Shown piece by piece: positions 34,051 to 44,649 of a stretch of DNA of 64,000 nt (the first letter of the stretch is position 1; each line of letters begins with the position of its first letter). The DNA is taken from assembly GCF_000955955.1 (NCBI RefSeq), contig NZ_JYJG01000003.1:127039-191038 (forward strand), given 5' to 3'. Made by a program: the position numbers and the translations under genes. The notes beneath the pieces are model-generated. The model saw only the letters and a list, made by a program, of their open reading frames with translations. It was not told the DNA's origin and made no database searches. The DNA is from Lentzea aerocolonigenes. Its GTDB lineage: Bacteria > Actinomycetota > Actinomycetes > Mycobacteriales > Pseudonocardiaceae.

Positions 34051-36075
34051 GTGTTGGCGAGCGAACAGGCACGGATCACCTCTCTGTATGAAAAGCTCGA
34101 CCAGGAACGGAACAAAGCGGCTGCGGACCTTGCGGCCGCGCTGCGGGACGGCACCACCCAGAGGCTGGATCGCGAAGCCGCCGTGAACGTGCTGACCAGT
34201 GAGGTCGGGAAGTACCGCGCGGCGGAGGAGGGGCTGGTCTTCGGTCGCATCGACTCCGCGAAAGGTGAATGCACCTACATCGGACGCGTCGGCTTGTTCG
34301 ACGACGAGTTCGAACCGCTGCTGCTGGACTGGCGTGCGCCGGCGGCACGGCCGTTCTACACAGCGACCGCCGCGAACCCGGAAGGCCTGGTGCTGCGCCG
34401 CCACTTCCGCGTCCGCGACCGGGAACTGCGCGATTACCACGACGACGAACTGCTGTCCGACACGACGGCGCTGCTCGACGCCCTCAACGCGCCGCGGACC
34501 GCGACGATGCGGGACATCGTCTCGACCATCCAGGCCGAGCAGGACGAGATCATCCGCTACTCGGGTCCCGGCGTGCTGGTGATCGAGGGCGGTCCGGGCA
34601 CCGGCAAGACCGCAGTGGCCCTGCACCGCGTGGCATACCTGTTGTATACGCGTCGTGAACGCCTGTCGCGGCACGGTGTGCTGATCGTCGGCCCGAACAC
34701 CGGCTTTCTCAACTACGTCGGCGACGTCCTGCCGTCGCTGGGTGAGACCGACGTGGTGTTCGCGACGCCCGGCGAGCTTTATCCCGGTGTTGTTGCCGAC
34801 GTCGAGGACACCTCGTCGTTGCAACGGCTGAAGGGCGATATATCAGTTCTGGACCTGCTGGCCGTCGCCGTCGCCGACCGGCAGGAGCTGCCCGACGAGC
34901 CCGTCGAGATCGAGCTGGAGGACGTTGTCGTCCCGCTCGACGCACACGTCGCCGCCGTCGCGCGCGAGAAGACGCGGTACTACGGACTGCCACACAACGT
35001 TGCCCGCAAGTACTTCTTCCTGGCGCTCGCCGAGGAGCTCGTCGCGCCGGCGTTGCGGCTGATCGGCGTCGACTGGCCGGAGATCGAGGAGGACGTGCGC
35101 CACGAGCTCCGGCACAGCGACGTGTTGCGCGACGTCGTCGACAGGTTGTGGCCGCGGCTCACCCCGGAGCAGCTGCTCGCCGACCTGTATCGGGGCCGGT
35201 GCTTCCGGATCGGCGTACCGGAGCTGTACCGGGAGGACGCCGAGGCGTGGACGGTGTCCGATGTGCCGTTGCTCGACGAGCTCGCCGAACTGCTCGGGTC
35301 CGACGGCGCCGCCGAGCGCGCCTTGAAGCGTGAGGAGGAGGAACAGCTCGAATACGCGCGCGGCGTGATGGACGTCCTCTCCATCGACGAACGTGCGGAC
35401 GACGACGAGTACATCGTCACCGACTTCGTCAACGCCGACGTGCTGGCCGTGCGGCACGAAGTGCGCGACCACCGCTCACTTGCCGAACGAGCAGCCGACG
35501 ACCGCACGTGGACCTACGGACATGTCGTCGTCGACGAGGCACAGGAGCTGTCCGCAATGGACTGGCGGGTGCTGCTGCGCCGGTGCCCCAACAGGTCCAT
35601 GACCGTCGTGGGCGACTTGGCCCAGCGCCAGGCCGCGGGCGGCGTGCGCAGCTGGGGTTCGGTGTTCGAGCGGTTCACCTACCGCCGCTTGGAGGTCAAC
35701 TACCGCACACCCGGCGAGATCATGGCCGTCGCGACTCCGGTCCTGAAGCTCGTCGACCCCGACGCGTCGGCACCGGTGTCGGTGCGCAAGAGCGGCGTTC
35801 GCCCGTGGGCCCGCCGCGTCACTGATATATCGGCGGCCGTGCGCGACGAACTCGACGCGCATGCCGGTGCACGCAACGGACGGACGATCGCGGTCATCGG
35901 CGGCGAGTGGATGTCCCCGCGCGCGTCGAAGGGGCTGGAGTTCGACGTCGTCATCGTCGTCGAACCGCAGCACATGTCGCCCAGCGAGCTGTACGTGGCG
36001 CTGACGAGGGCGACGCAACGGCTCGGCGTCCTGCACACCGAGCCGTTGCCGCGTCACCTACGAGGTCTCCTCTGA
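34051..36075 (+). CDS. HelD-like RNA polymerase recycling/protection ATPase (UvrD/Rep superfamily)
   Basis: 674 residues from GTG 34051 (caGGGGGc upstream; an ATG at 34006 lies inside the operator and has no ribosome site). Superfamily 1 motifs: Walker A GGPGTGKTAVALHR at 180-193, Walker B VVVDEAQELS, motif IV LEVNYRTPGE, motif V SKGLEFDVVIV and motif VI YVALTRATQRL. The N-terminal coiled-coil and the inserted middle domain (about 250-470) are HelD-type, not processive helicase. HelD dislodges RNA polymerase from nucleic acid; HelR homologues protect polymerase from rifamycins. Regulated probably by the operator just upstream. Motif copies at 34835-34847 and 35821-35834. Confidence 0.85.
   Translation: MLASEQARITSLYEKLDQERNKAAADLAAALRDGTTQRLDREAAVNVLTSEVGKYRAAEEGLVFGRIDSAKGECTYIGRVGLFDDEFEPLLLDWRAPAARPFYTATAANPEGLVLRRHFRVRDRELRDYHDDELLSDTTALLDALNAPRTATMRDIVSTIQAEQDEIIRYSGPGVLVIEGGPGTGKTAVALHRVAYLLYTRRERLSRHGVLIVGPNTGFLNYVGDVLPSLGETDVVFATPGELYPGVVADVEDTSSLQRLKGDISVLDLLAVAVADRQELPDEPVEIELEDVVVPLDAHVAAVAREKTRYYGLPHNVARKYFFLALAEELVAPALRLIGVDWPEIEEDVRHELRHSDVLRDVVDRLWPRLTPEQLLADLYRGRCFRIGVPELYREDAEAWTVSDVPLLDELAELLGSDGAAERALKREEEEQLEYARGVMDVLSIDERADDDEYIVTDFVNADVLAVRHEVRDHRSLAERAADDRTWTYGHVVVDEAQELSAMDWRVLLRRCPNRSMTVVGDLAQRQAAGGVRSWGSVFERFTYRRLEVNYRTPGEIMAVATPVLKLVDPDASAPVSVRKSGVRPWARRVTDISAAVRDELDAHAGARNGRTIAVIGGEWMSPRASKGLEFDVVIVVEPQHMSPSELYVALTRATQRLGVLHTEPLPRHLRGLL
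34835..34847 (-). repeat. Dispersed ATAT motif copy (ACTGATATATCGC)
   Basis: Exact GATATATC core at 34837-34844 in the HelD-like gene, encoding Gly-Asp-Ile-Ser. Reverse complement matches the copy at 63970 over 14 bases. Confidence 0.6.
35821..35834 (+). repeat. Dispersed ATAT motif copy (ACTGATATATCGGC)
   Basis: Exact GATATATC core at 35824-35831, second copy in the HelD-like gene, encoding Thr-Asp-Ile-Ser. Confidence 0.6.
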
Positions 36076-36372
36076 GACCCAAGCGAGGTAGTCGTCGTTG
36101 CCCCCGACCACGGGGGTGACGATGACCTCGGGCACGTCATAGGTGTGACGCGCCTTGATGTGCGCGACGACGTCGTCGGCGCGGATGGCGGACGTCTTCA
36201 CGACGCACTGCCATTCCGCTTCGACGCACACCTCGCCGTCCCACCGGTAGACACTGCGAATCGGCACGATCTGCACGCACGCGCCGAGCCGCGCCTCGAC
36301 GATGCCCTTGGCCAACGACTCCGCGGCCTCGGCTGAGTCGACGGTCGTCGTCACCACACACGCACCGGTCAT
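36058..36372 (-). CDS. cutA: CutA1-like divalent cation tolerance protein
   Basis: 104 residues from ATG 36372. Ferredoxin-like trimeric CutA1 fold: SLAKGIVEARLGACVQIVPI, SVYRWDGEVCVEAEWQCVVKTS, then HTYDVPEVIVTPVVGGNDDYLAWV (shown in parts). CutA1 is linked to copper/divalent metal tolerance and to signalling, but its role is unsettled. Its ATG overlaps the adenosine deaminase stop (ATGA), so it is co-transcribed with that gene, and 18 bp overlap the convergent HelD-like 3' end. Confidence 0.95.
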   Translation of the reverse strand: MTGACVVTTTVDSAEAAESLAKGIVEARLGACVQIVPIRSVYRWDGEVCVEAEWQCVVKTSAIRADDVVAHIKARHTYDVPEVIVTPVVGGNDDYLAWVSEETS

Positions 36373-37370
36373 AGCGCGTCGATCTCCTTCAGCAGCTGGT
36401 CCTTCAGTTCGGCCGGCGCGAACGATGCCCGCACTCCGGCCCGCGCGAGTCCGGCGAGCTCGTCGCGGCTGAAACCGAACCGCTCGTGGCACAGCAGGTA
36501 CTCGCGGTCGAGGTCGGTGTGGAACATGCCGGGGTCGTCGGTGCTGATCGTCACCGGCACCCCGGCCTCCACGAGCCGTGGCAGGTGGTGCTCGTCGAAC
36601 GACTTCACCGCGCCGGTGCGGATGTTCGACGTCGGGCACACCTCGACGGCGACGCCCTCGTCGGCGAGGTGTCGCAGCAGGTCCGGATCCTGCACGGAAC
36701 TCACGCCGTGCCCGATCCGTTCGGCACGCAGATCGTGCAGCGCGGCCCAGATCTCGCTCGGCGGCGTCGTCTCACCGGCGTGCGGCACCATGTGCAGCCC
36801 GGCGTCGCGCGCCACCGCGAACGCCTCCCGGAACTTCGCCCGCGGCGAGTCCGACTCGAACCCTCCCAACCCGAACCCGACCAGCCCCTCCGGCCGGTGG
36901 TCGGCCGCGAACCGCGCACTCGTCATGCCCCAGTCGCGGTCCCAGATGCCGGGGATGTCGAAGATCCACTGCAGTGCCACGCCGTGCACCGCGAGTGCTT
37001 CCTCCCGGCCCGCCGCGAGCGCCTCGACGAGTTCGTCGGGCGCGATGCCGGCCCGCAGATGGCTCGTCGCGCTGATCGTGAGCTCTGCATATCGGATATT
37101 GGTTCGCGCGGCGTCACGGGCGTATCCGACGACGAGGGTGCGGACGTCCTCGCCGGTGGTGACCAGGTCGTTGACGACGCCGTACTGGTTGATGAAGTGC
37201 CGGAAGTTCCTGAACTCGTAGAACTTCCGCAACGCGGCCTCGTCGGTGGGCACCGGTCCGTCGGGGTGGTGACGGGCGAGTGCGAGGACGGTGTCGAGAG
37301 AGGCCGCGCCCACGAGGTGGACGTGCAGCTCGGCTTTCGGCAGCGCGTGGACGAAGTCGGAAATGTGCAC
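36369..37370 (-). CDS. add: Adenosine deaminase
   Basis: 333 residues from GTG 37370. Converts adenosine to inosine in purine salvage. Zinc and catalytic residues: HVHLVG (HxH), HMVPHAGETTP, ERIGHGVS, and ISTDDPGMF near the C-terminus; the TIM-barrel length is normal. The residues before VHISDFV lie outside the family, so GTG 37370 is preferred to the longer reading. Translationally coupled to cutA. Confidence 0.95.
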   Translation of the reverse strand: MHISDFVHALPKAELHVHLVGAASLDTVLALARHHPDGPVPTDEAALRKFYEFRNFRHFINQYGVVNDLVTTGEDVRTLVVGYARDAARTNIRYAELTISATSHLRAGIAPDELVEALAAGREEALAVHGVALQWIFDIPGIWDRDWGMTSARFAADHRPEGLVGFGLGGFESDSPRAKFREAFAVARDAGLHMVPHAGETTPPSEIWAALHDLRAERIGHGVSSVQDPDLLRHLADEGVAVEVCPTSNIRTGAVKSFDEHHLPRLVEAGVPVTISTDDPGMFHTDLDREYLLCHERFGFSRDELAGLARAGVRASFAPAELKDQLLKEIDAL

Positions 37371-37477
37371 GGCCCATGCTCTCAGGTCAAGGGCCGATCG
37401 ACGGGTGACATGTCTTGCACTCAACGGGAAGGGTGCAGGGCGAATCCCTGTACCTGGCCTTGCATTGGGGGTGCCTC

Positions 37478-39277
37478 GTGAGGGGCGCACGAAGAGTCGC
37501 ACTGCTGGCAGCGGTGCTTGTCCTGCCTTTCCTCCCGGCTACGGCCCAAGCCGTCGAGGGGCCCGTGTTCAAGGACGGCGAGGCGCAACCCGTCTTCGAC
37601 CCGAAGGACGTGGTGAAGGAGAGCCTGTGGGTCCGGGCGCCGGTCGACAGCGACCGCGATGGCAAGGACGACGAGGTCTACACCGAGGTCGTCCGCCCGC
37701 GCGCCACCGAACGTGGCCTCAAGGTCCCGGTCGTCTACATGGTCAGCCCGTACTTCTCCGGCGGCAACGAGGTCGCGAACCACAACGTCGACGTCGAGCT
37801 GTACGTGCCTGACAAGCGCGATGGCCGTTTGCTGAAGGCCTCCTCCGACGAACGCGTCACCGCCGCCCTCGGTCCGAACCCGATCACGTCGGGTCGTTAC
37901 GAGGCCTACTTCATCGCGCGCGGGTACGCCGTCGTCTACGCCGAATCTCTCGGCACCGGCAAGTCCACGGGCTGTCCGACGACGGGTGACGTCAACGAGA
38001 CGATCGGCGCCCGTGTCGTCGTCGACTGGCTCAACGGCCGTGCGTCCGCTCGTACGGCAACCGGCGAGGCGATCAAGGCGACCTGGTCGACGGGCAAGAC
38101 CGGCATGATGGGCGTGTCCTACAACGGAACGCTGCCCAACGCCGTCGCCTCCACGGGTGTGCGCGGTCTGGAAGCCATCGTGCCGATCGCCGCGATCTCC
38201 AGCTGGTACGACTACTACCGCGCTGATGGTGCTGTCGTCGCGCCCGGCACGTTCCAGGGCGAGGACGCCGACGTGCTCGCGGAGTACGTCTACACCCGCG
38301 CGGACCGGGAGATCTGCAAGCCGATCATCGCGGAGATCGCGAAGGACCAGGACCGCGTCACCGGTGACTACACCAGGTTCTGGGACAAGCGGAACTACAT
38401 GAACGACGTCCGCAACGTCCGTGCGGCCGTTCTTGCCGTGCACGGGCTGAACGACACGAACGTCAAGATGACGCACGTCGAACAGTGGTACTCGGCGTTG
38501 AAGAAGGTCGGTGTGCCGCACAAGATCTGGCTGCACCAGTCCGGGCACACGGACCCGGACACGCTGCGTTCGGTGGAGTGGCGGCGCACGCTGAACCGCT
38601 GGTTCACGCAGTACCTGTGGGGTCACCGCAACGGCATCGACAAGGAGCCGAAGGCGACGATCCAGCGCGAGGACAAGACGTGGGTCGACGAGAAGGACTG
38701 GCCGGCACCCGGCACGTCCGGCGTGCGGCTGCGGTTGTCCCCGGGCGGATCTGCCAAGGGAGGCCTCGGGATCTGGCCCGGCCACGGCGTGGAGAAGCTG
38801 ACCGACGACGCGACGAAGACGGCGGAGTCGTTGATCGATCAGGCGTCCTCGCCGAACCGGCTGTCGTACGCCACGCAGCCGGCGCAGAAGTCGTTGCGGC
38901 TGTCCGGGAAGTCGACCGCGCACTTGCGGATCGCCTTCGACCGGCCCGCGGCCAACGTGACGACGCTGCTCGTCGACCGGGCTCCTGACGGCAAGTCGTA
39001 CGTCATCACGCGTGGCTCGACCGACCCGCAGAACCGTGAGCGGCCGGACAAGACGTCCCCGATCAAGCCGGGCAAGTTCTACGACGTCGACGTGCCCATC
39101 GTGCCGGACGACTACGTCCTGCAGGCCGGGCACCGGCTCGAGTTCGTGCTGATCTCCAGCGACTACGACTACACGCTGCGCCCGAAGCCGGGTGCCGGCC
39201 TGTCTCTGGACCTCGCCCGCACGTCGGTCGAGCTGCCCGTCGTCGGTGGCTGGCGCGCGGTGTTCCAGACGATCTGA
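37478..39277 (+). CDS. Secreted S15 family Xaa-Pro dipeptidyl-peptidase-like protein
   Basis: 599 residues from GTG 37478 (GGGGGTG upstream). A Sec signal (VRGARRVALLAAVLVL...TAQA|VEG) exports it. The alpha/beta-hydrolase core has nucleophile Ser in GVSYNGTLP, Asp in HGLNDTNVK and His in QSGHTDP; the C-terminal jelly-roll (about 430-599) is the S15 beta-sandwich. Family members cleave X-Pro dipeptides or esters (cocaine esterase group). Probably acts outside the membrane on peptides. A strong terminator follows. Confidence 0.9.
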   Translation: MRGARRVALLAAVLVLPFLPATAQAVEGPVFKDGEAQPVFDPKDVVKESLWVRAPVDSDRDGKDDEVYTEVVRPRATERGLKVPVVYMVSPYFSGGNEVANHNVDVELYVPDKRDGRLLKASSDERVTAALGPNPITSGRYEAYFIARGYAVVYAESLGTGKSTGCPTTGDVNETIGARVVVDWLNGRASARTATGEAIKATWSTGKTGMMGVSYNGTLPNAVASTGVRGLEAIVPIAAISSWYDYYRADGAVVAPGTFQGEDADVLAEYVYTRADREICKPIIAEIAKDQDRVTGDYTRFWDKRNYMNDVRNVRAAVLAVHGLNDTNVKMTHVEQWYSALKKVGVPHKIWLHQSGHTDPDTLRSVEWRRTLNRWFTQYLWGHRNGIDKEPKATIQREDKTWVDEKDWPAPGTSGVRLRLSPGGSAKGGLGIWPGHGVEKLTDDATKTAESLIDQASSPNRLSYATQPAQKSLRLSGKSTAHLRIAFDRPAANVTTLLVDRAPDGKSYVITRGSTDPQNRERPDKTSPIKPGKFYDVDVPIVPDDYVLQAGHRLEFVLISSDYDYTLRPKPGAGLSLDLARTSVELPVVGGWRAVFQTI

Positions 39278-39285
39278 CGTGATGC

Positions 39286-39320
39286 CCGCGCTGCGGTCCT
39301 GTCCAGGGACCGCAGCGCGG
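39286..39320. terminator. Terminator after the S15 peptidase gene
   Basis: CCGCGCTGCGGTCC (39286-39299) and GGACCGCAGCGCGG (39307-39320) form a perfect 14-bp stem with a seven-base loop. Confidence 0.9.
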
Positions 39321-39454
39321 CAACCTACCACCCACCCCCGACAAAACCCCGCTCCCGAGCGTTCCAAGATCTCAACCTGTCCACACCCGCTGACTTGTCC
39401 ACAACTTCGCTCCACCCCCACTCGACGCCCCACCCCAACCACCACTGTGGGCCC

Positions 39455-40498
39455 ATGCCCACAACCCTCCCGAAACCGATCCGAGTCCGCGGCGCCGGCG
39501 ACCTCTACGCCGCGATCCCGCACCTGATGGGATTCCACCCGTCCGACTCTCTCGTCGTGCTGGTGCTGAAGGACAACGTGATCAGCATGACCATGCGCGT
39601 CGACCTGCCGCGCCCGCGACATAGAGGAATGCTTGCGGCACAACTGGAAGCGCCGCTGCTCGAACACGGCGCGACGGACGTGATCCTGGCCGTCGTGTGC
39701 CCGCCGTGCGAGCACATGCCCGAGCAACTGCCGCACGAACCGCTGGTCGCGGCGCTCAGGGACAAGCTGGGTGGGGTGGGCGTCGAGGTCGTCGAAGCCG
39801 TGTGGCTGCCGTCGTGCCAGAAGGACGCGAAGTGGCTCTGCTACCTCGACATCGACTGCCACGGAACACTTCCGGATCCAGGGCTGTCCGCCGTCGCCGC
39901 CGCGTCAGCGCACGAGGGCAACGTGACGTTCGAGTCGCGCGCGGCCATGGCCGCGATCGCCGCGCTGGACCCGCCCGAGGCACTGGAACGCCGCTCCGCG
40001 TTGCTCGACGAGCTGATGACGAGCTCTGGCGAACCCGATCCGGGCGCCGAGCTGCATCGGGTTCGTGACGCGATCGACGCGGTGGCGGATCGCAAGGGAG
40101 CGTTGGCGGACACGGAGATCGTCGCGCTGGCCAGAGCCCTGGCCGTACCCGAGGTGCGGGACGCGAGCATGGCGTTCGCCACCCACACGAGGTCGAGGAT
40201 GGCCGAACGGCTCTGGCTCGAGCTCACCAGGTCGTGCCCCGCGCCGGAACGCGCGGAGCCCGCGTGCCTGCTCGCGTTCTACGCCTATCAGCGCGGTGAC
40301 GGCGGGATCGCGTCCATCGCGCTCGACGCGGCCGAGGACGCCTGCCCCGGCCACTCCCTGACCAAACTGCTGCGTGGCGCCCTCAGCGCCGGGTTCCCGC
40401 CCGAGGAGATGCGGGCGTTGTCCATCAAGTACCTGGACGACGCCCGCAGGTTGCTCGCCGGCTGCGCTCAGAGCAGTTCCGGCCGCTCCCAGCCCTGA
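39455..40498 (+). CDS. DUF4192 protein
   Basis: 347 residues from ATG 39455, giving the family start MPTTLPKPIRVRGAGDLYAAI. The N-terminal half is an alpha/beta domain (HLMGFHPSDSLVVLVL, ILAVVCPPCEH), and the C-terminal half is helical with TPR-like spacing. DUF4192 proteins are widespread in actinobacteria and unstudied. The final 31 bases overlap the convergent S9 peptidase gene. No partner visible. Confidence 0.85.
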   Translation: MPTTLPKPIRVRGAGDLYAAIPHLMGFHPSDSLVVLVLKDNVISMTMRVDLPRPRHRGMLAAQLEAPLLEHGATDVILAVVCPPCEHMPEQLPHEPLVAALRDKLGGVGVEVVEAVWLPSCQKDAKWLCYLDIDCHGTLPDPGLSAVAAASAHEGNVTFESRAAMAAIAALDPPEALERRSALLDELMTSSGEPDPGAELHRVRDAIDAVADRKGALADTEIVALARALAVPEVRDASMAFATHTRSRMAERLWLELTRSCPAPERAEPACLLAFYAYQRGDGGIASIALDAAEDACPGHSLTKLLRGALSAGFPPEEMRALSIKYLDDARRLLAGCAQSSSGRSQP

Positions 40499-42471
40499 TC
40501 GAGGACGTGCTCGGCCAGGAACGCCCACACCGTCTCGTACCAGACCTGAGAGTTGCCGGGGGTGAGGATCCAGTGGTTTTCGGTTGGGAAGTAAAGGTAT
40601 TTCGCATTGACCCCGTGTCGGACGAGGTCGAAGTACAGCCGATGCCCCTCGCCGATGGGAACCCGGTAGTCCTTGTCCCCGTGGATGACGAGCATCGGGG
40701 TCTTGATGTCGGCGACCCGCAGGTGCGGGGAGTTGGCCTGGATTCGCTCCGGCTGGGTGAGGGGGTCGCCCATCTCCCGCATCCAGAAGTAGGAGCTGTC
40801 GGTGCCGCCGGAGAACGCGTCGAGGTGCCAGAGCGAAGCGTGCGTGACGATCGCGCGGAACCTGTCGGTCTGGGTGGCGATCCAGTTGGCCATGTAGCCG
40901 CCGAACGAGCCGCCCATGGCGGCGGTCCGGGAGGCGTCGATGTCGGCCCGCTCGACCGCGACGTCCGTGATGGCCATGAGGTCGGTGTAGGGCTCGGCGC
41001 CCCAGCGGCCCCAGCCGGCCTCGATGAACTCCGGTCCGTACCCGGTGGACAGGGCGGGATCGGGCAGCAGCACGGCGTAGCCGCGCGCGGCCATCAGCCA
41101 CGGGTTCCAGCGCCACGTCCAGCCGTTCCAGCTCATGACGGGGCCGCCGTGAACCCACAGCACCAGCGGGGCGGGGGAGTCGGCGGAGGCGCCTTCGGGC
41201 AGCACGAGCCAGGAACGGACGGTCCGGCCGTCAGCGACGACCGTGGAGATCTCCGTGAGGGTGCCCGGCACCGAGGAGAGGGCACCGGGCGCGCGCAGCC
41301 GTTCTGGATCCTGGTCGGCTCCGGTGGCGGCGAACCGCACGGGCTGTGGCGGGTGGTCGACCGAGTTGCGCAGTGCGTACAGCGTCTTGCCGTCCGGGCT
41401 CACGACCACGTCGCTGTAGTAACCCGAGATCGTCAGCTTCGTGATCTCGCCGGTCGCGAGGTCCAGCCGCCACGTCGGCTGGTGCCCGAGGTGGCTCGCG
41501 GTGAAGAACACCGCGGACCCGTCCGGGCTCACCACCGGGTGGTCCGGCTCCTCCTGGAAGTCCGGCGCCAGTGGCGTGATCGAGCCGTCGGCCACGTCGG
41601 TGCGCACGAGGTCGCGCCGGTACGGGGAGTCCGTTGTGGACTCGCGGAACCGGATCGCGACCACGGCGGTGCCGTCGGGCGTGAAAGCGGCGTCGTGGAA
41701 GGAGAAACCGTCCTCGGAGGCGAGGACGCGCGACGAGCTGCCGTCGGTGGCCACGAGCCGCAGTTCGGTCCGGCGGCCGTAGGAGGCACTGACGTCGACG
41801 CCGTGGCCGTGGACGGCCCACTTCCCGTCCGGGCTGAGCGCGATGTCCTCGTCGCTCAGCCGGCTCTCGGCGTCCTCGCTGAGGGTGGTGACCTTCTCGC
41901 CGGCGACGCCCGCGAGAGGAGCCGCGAACAGGCGCGGGTAGCTCGGGCCGAGGTCGGAGTCCCAGTACCTGATCGGGTACGACTCGTGCAGGATCGCTGT
42001 CACACCGGCGTCCTCGCGGGCCTTGCGCTTGGCGTCGTCCTGGTCGCCGAACTCCGCGAAGCGGTACGCCGACGACGTGAACAGCAGCGTCTCGCCCGCG
42101 ACGCGGACCTGACCGACTCCGCCTCCCGGCCGCAGGACCTCGGCGGCCTCACCACGGGCCGGAAGCCGCCACAGCGCCTTCTGCTCCCTGGTCTCGCCCG
42201 GTTTCGCGAGCGGGTCCGGGCGCGCCGAGAGGAACAGCAGCGACCCGTCCGGTGCGAAGACGGGGGAGGAGTCCCCCTTTGCGGAGCGGGTGAGCCGCGC
42301 GGCGTCCCGCTCGCCGGTGGGGTCGACCTCCCAGAGAGCGCCCTGCCACGTCTTGCCGTCAGGGGCGAGCGTGGAGACGACGGTGACGAGTCGCGTGCCG
42401 TCCGGGGACAGCGCGAGCGAGGTGAGCCTCGGTGTGGCGTTGTAGCTCTCGAAGGAGGCGAAGTCGGTCAT
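40468..42471 (-). CDS. S9 family prolyl oligopeptidase (acylaminoacyl-peptidase-like)
   Basis: 667 residues from ATG 42471. A seven-bladed propeller (about 1-400, repeated SPDGT...L blocks) shields an alpha/beta-hydrolase domain with Ser in GGSFGGYMAN, Asp in HGDKDYRVP and His in ENHWILTPG. Cleaves small peptides after Pro or hydrophobic residues; the S9C length is normal. No signal peptide, so cytoplasmic. It starts 7 bp after the galE stop on the same strand, so it could be the last gene of the ideR-gal transcript. Confidence 0.93.
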   Translation of the reverse strand: MTDFASFESYNATPRLTSLALSPDGTRLVTVVSTLAPDGKTWQGALWEVDPTGERDAARLTRSAKGDSSPVFAPDGSLLFLSARPDPLAKPGETREQKALWRLPARGEAAEVLRPGGGVGQVRVAGETLLFTSSAYRFAEFGDQDDAKRKAREDAGVTAILHESYPIRYWDSDLGPSYPRLFAAPLAGVAGEKVTTLSEDAESRLSDEDIALSPDGKWAVHGHGVDVSASYGRRTELRLVATDGSSSRVLASEDGFSFHDAAFTPDGTAVVAIRFRESTTDSPYRRDLVRTDVADGSITPLAPDFQEEPDHPVVSPDGSAVFFTASHLGHQPTWRLDLATGEITKLTISGYYSDVVVSPDGKTLYALRNSVDHPPQPVRFAATGADQDPERLRAPGALSSVPGTLTEISTVVADGRTVRSWLVLPEGASADSPAPLVLWVHGGPVMSWNGWTWRWNPWLMAARGYAVLLPDPALSTGYGPEFIEAGWGRWGAEPYTDLMAITDVAVERADIDASRTAAMGGSFGGYMANWIATQTDRFRAIVTHASLWHLDAFSGGTDSSYFWMREMGDPLTQPERIQANSPHLRVADIKTPMLVIHGDKDYRVPIGEGHRLYFDLVRHGVNAKYLYFPTENHWILTPGNSQVWYETVWAFLAEHVLDQGWERPELL

Positions 42472-42477
42472 ACCGGA

Positions 42478-43440
42478 TCAGGCTCCGTGCCGGGCGCGGG
42501 TGAACTCCCACGCGTCGCGGACGATTCCGGTGAGGTCGGCGCGCTCGGGCTTCCAGCCGAGCTCTGTGCGGGCCCGCTCGGCGGAAGCGACGAGGACGGC
42601 CGGGTCGCCGGCGCGCCTGGGGGCGACGACGGCGGGGATCGGGTGGCCGGTGACCTCGCGGCAGGTGTCGATGACCTGCTTCACGGAGAAGCCGGTGCCG
42701 TTGCCGAGGTTGTAGATCCGGTGCTCACCGGCGGTGGCGTGGTCGAGCGCCAGGAGGTGGGCGTCCGCGAGGTCCGTGACGTGGATGTAGTCGCGGACGC
42801 AGGTGCCGTCCTCGGTGGGCCAGTCCTCACCGAAGATCGAGATGTGCTCCCGCTGCCCCAGCGCGACCTGCAGCACGAGCGGGATCAGGTGGGTCTCGGT
42901 CGCGTGCCGCTCGCCGATGCTGCCGTAGGCGCCGGCGACGTTGAAGTACCGCAGGCTCGTCGCCGCCAGGCCGTGCGCGGCGGCGTACGACGTGATCGCG
43001 TGGTCGATGGCCAGCTTGGTGGCGCCGTAGGTGTTGGTGGGCGCGGTAGCCGCGGTCTCGGGGATCGGCACCTCCCGCGGCTCGCCGTACGTCGCGGCAG
43101 TCGAGGAGAAGACGAGCTTCGGCGTGCCGTGATCCTTCATCGCATCAAGCAGTCGGATCGCCGTAAGGACGTTACCCGTCCAATACTTGCCGGGGTCCTG
43201 CATGGACTCGCCGACCAGGGACTTGGCCGCGAAGTGCAGAACGCCGTCGAACCCTTCTGCGAGGACGTCGCCGATCACCTCGGCGATGTCGCCCCGGACG
43301 AAGCGCGCTCCCGCGGGGACGGCGTCCTCGTGCCCGGTGGAGAGGTCGTCGAGGACGACCACCTCGTGTCCGGCTTCGAGCAGCCTGGCGGCGCACACGC
43401 TGCCGACGTATCCGGCCCCGCCCGTGACGAGCAGCTTCAC
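42478..43440 (-). CDS. galE: UDP-glucose 4-epimerase GalE
   Basis: 320 residues from GTG 43440, with GAGG at suitable spacing (GTG 43443 is also in frame). Interconverts UDP-galactose and UDP-glucose. NAD loop TGGAGYVGS, active-site Tyr/Lys in [11 protein letters not shown], and [18 protein letters not shown] are typical. It follows galK by 36 bp and lies downstream of ideR, as galE follows dtxR in corynebacteria. Confidence 0.96.
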   Translation of the reverse strand: MKLLVTGGAGYVGSVCAARLLEAGHEVVVLDDLSTGHEDAVPAGARFVRGDIAEVIGDVLAEGFDGVLHFAAKSLVGESMQDPGKYWTGNVLTAIRLLDAMKDHGTPKLVFSSTAATYGEPREVPIPETAATAPTNTYGATKLAIDHAITSYAAAHGLAATSLRYFNVAGAYGSIGERHATETHLIPLVLQVALGQREHISIFGEDWPTEDGTCVRDYIHVTDLADAHLLALDHATAGEHRIYNLGNGTGFSVKQVIDTCREVTGHPIPAVVAPRRAGDPAVLVASAERARTELGWKPERADLTGIVRDAWEFTRARHGA

Positions 43441-43476
43441 CACAGTCCTCGCATTCCTGGTCGAGATCGTTGTTCG

Positions 43477-44645
<1,169 letters not shown>

Positions 44646-44649
<4 letters not shown>

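Noticed and set aside
37421..39862. An 813-codon minus-strand frame over the S15 peptidase
   Set aside because: Complement of the peptidase; the plus strand shows the signal peptide and catalytic triad.
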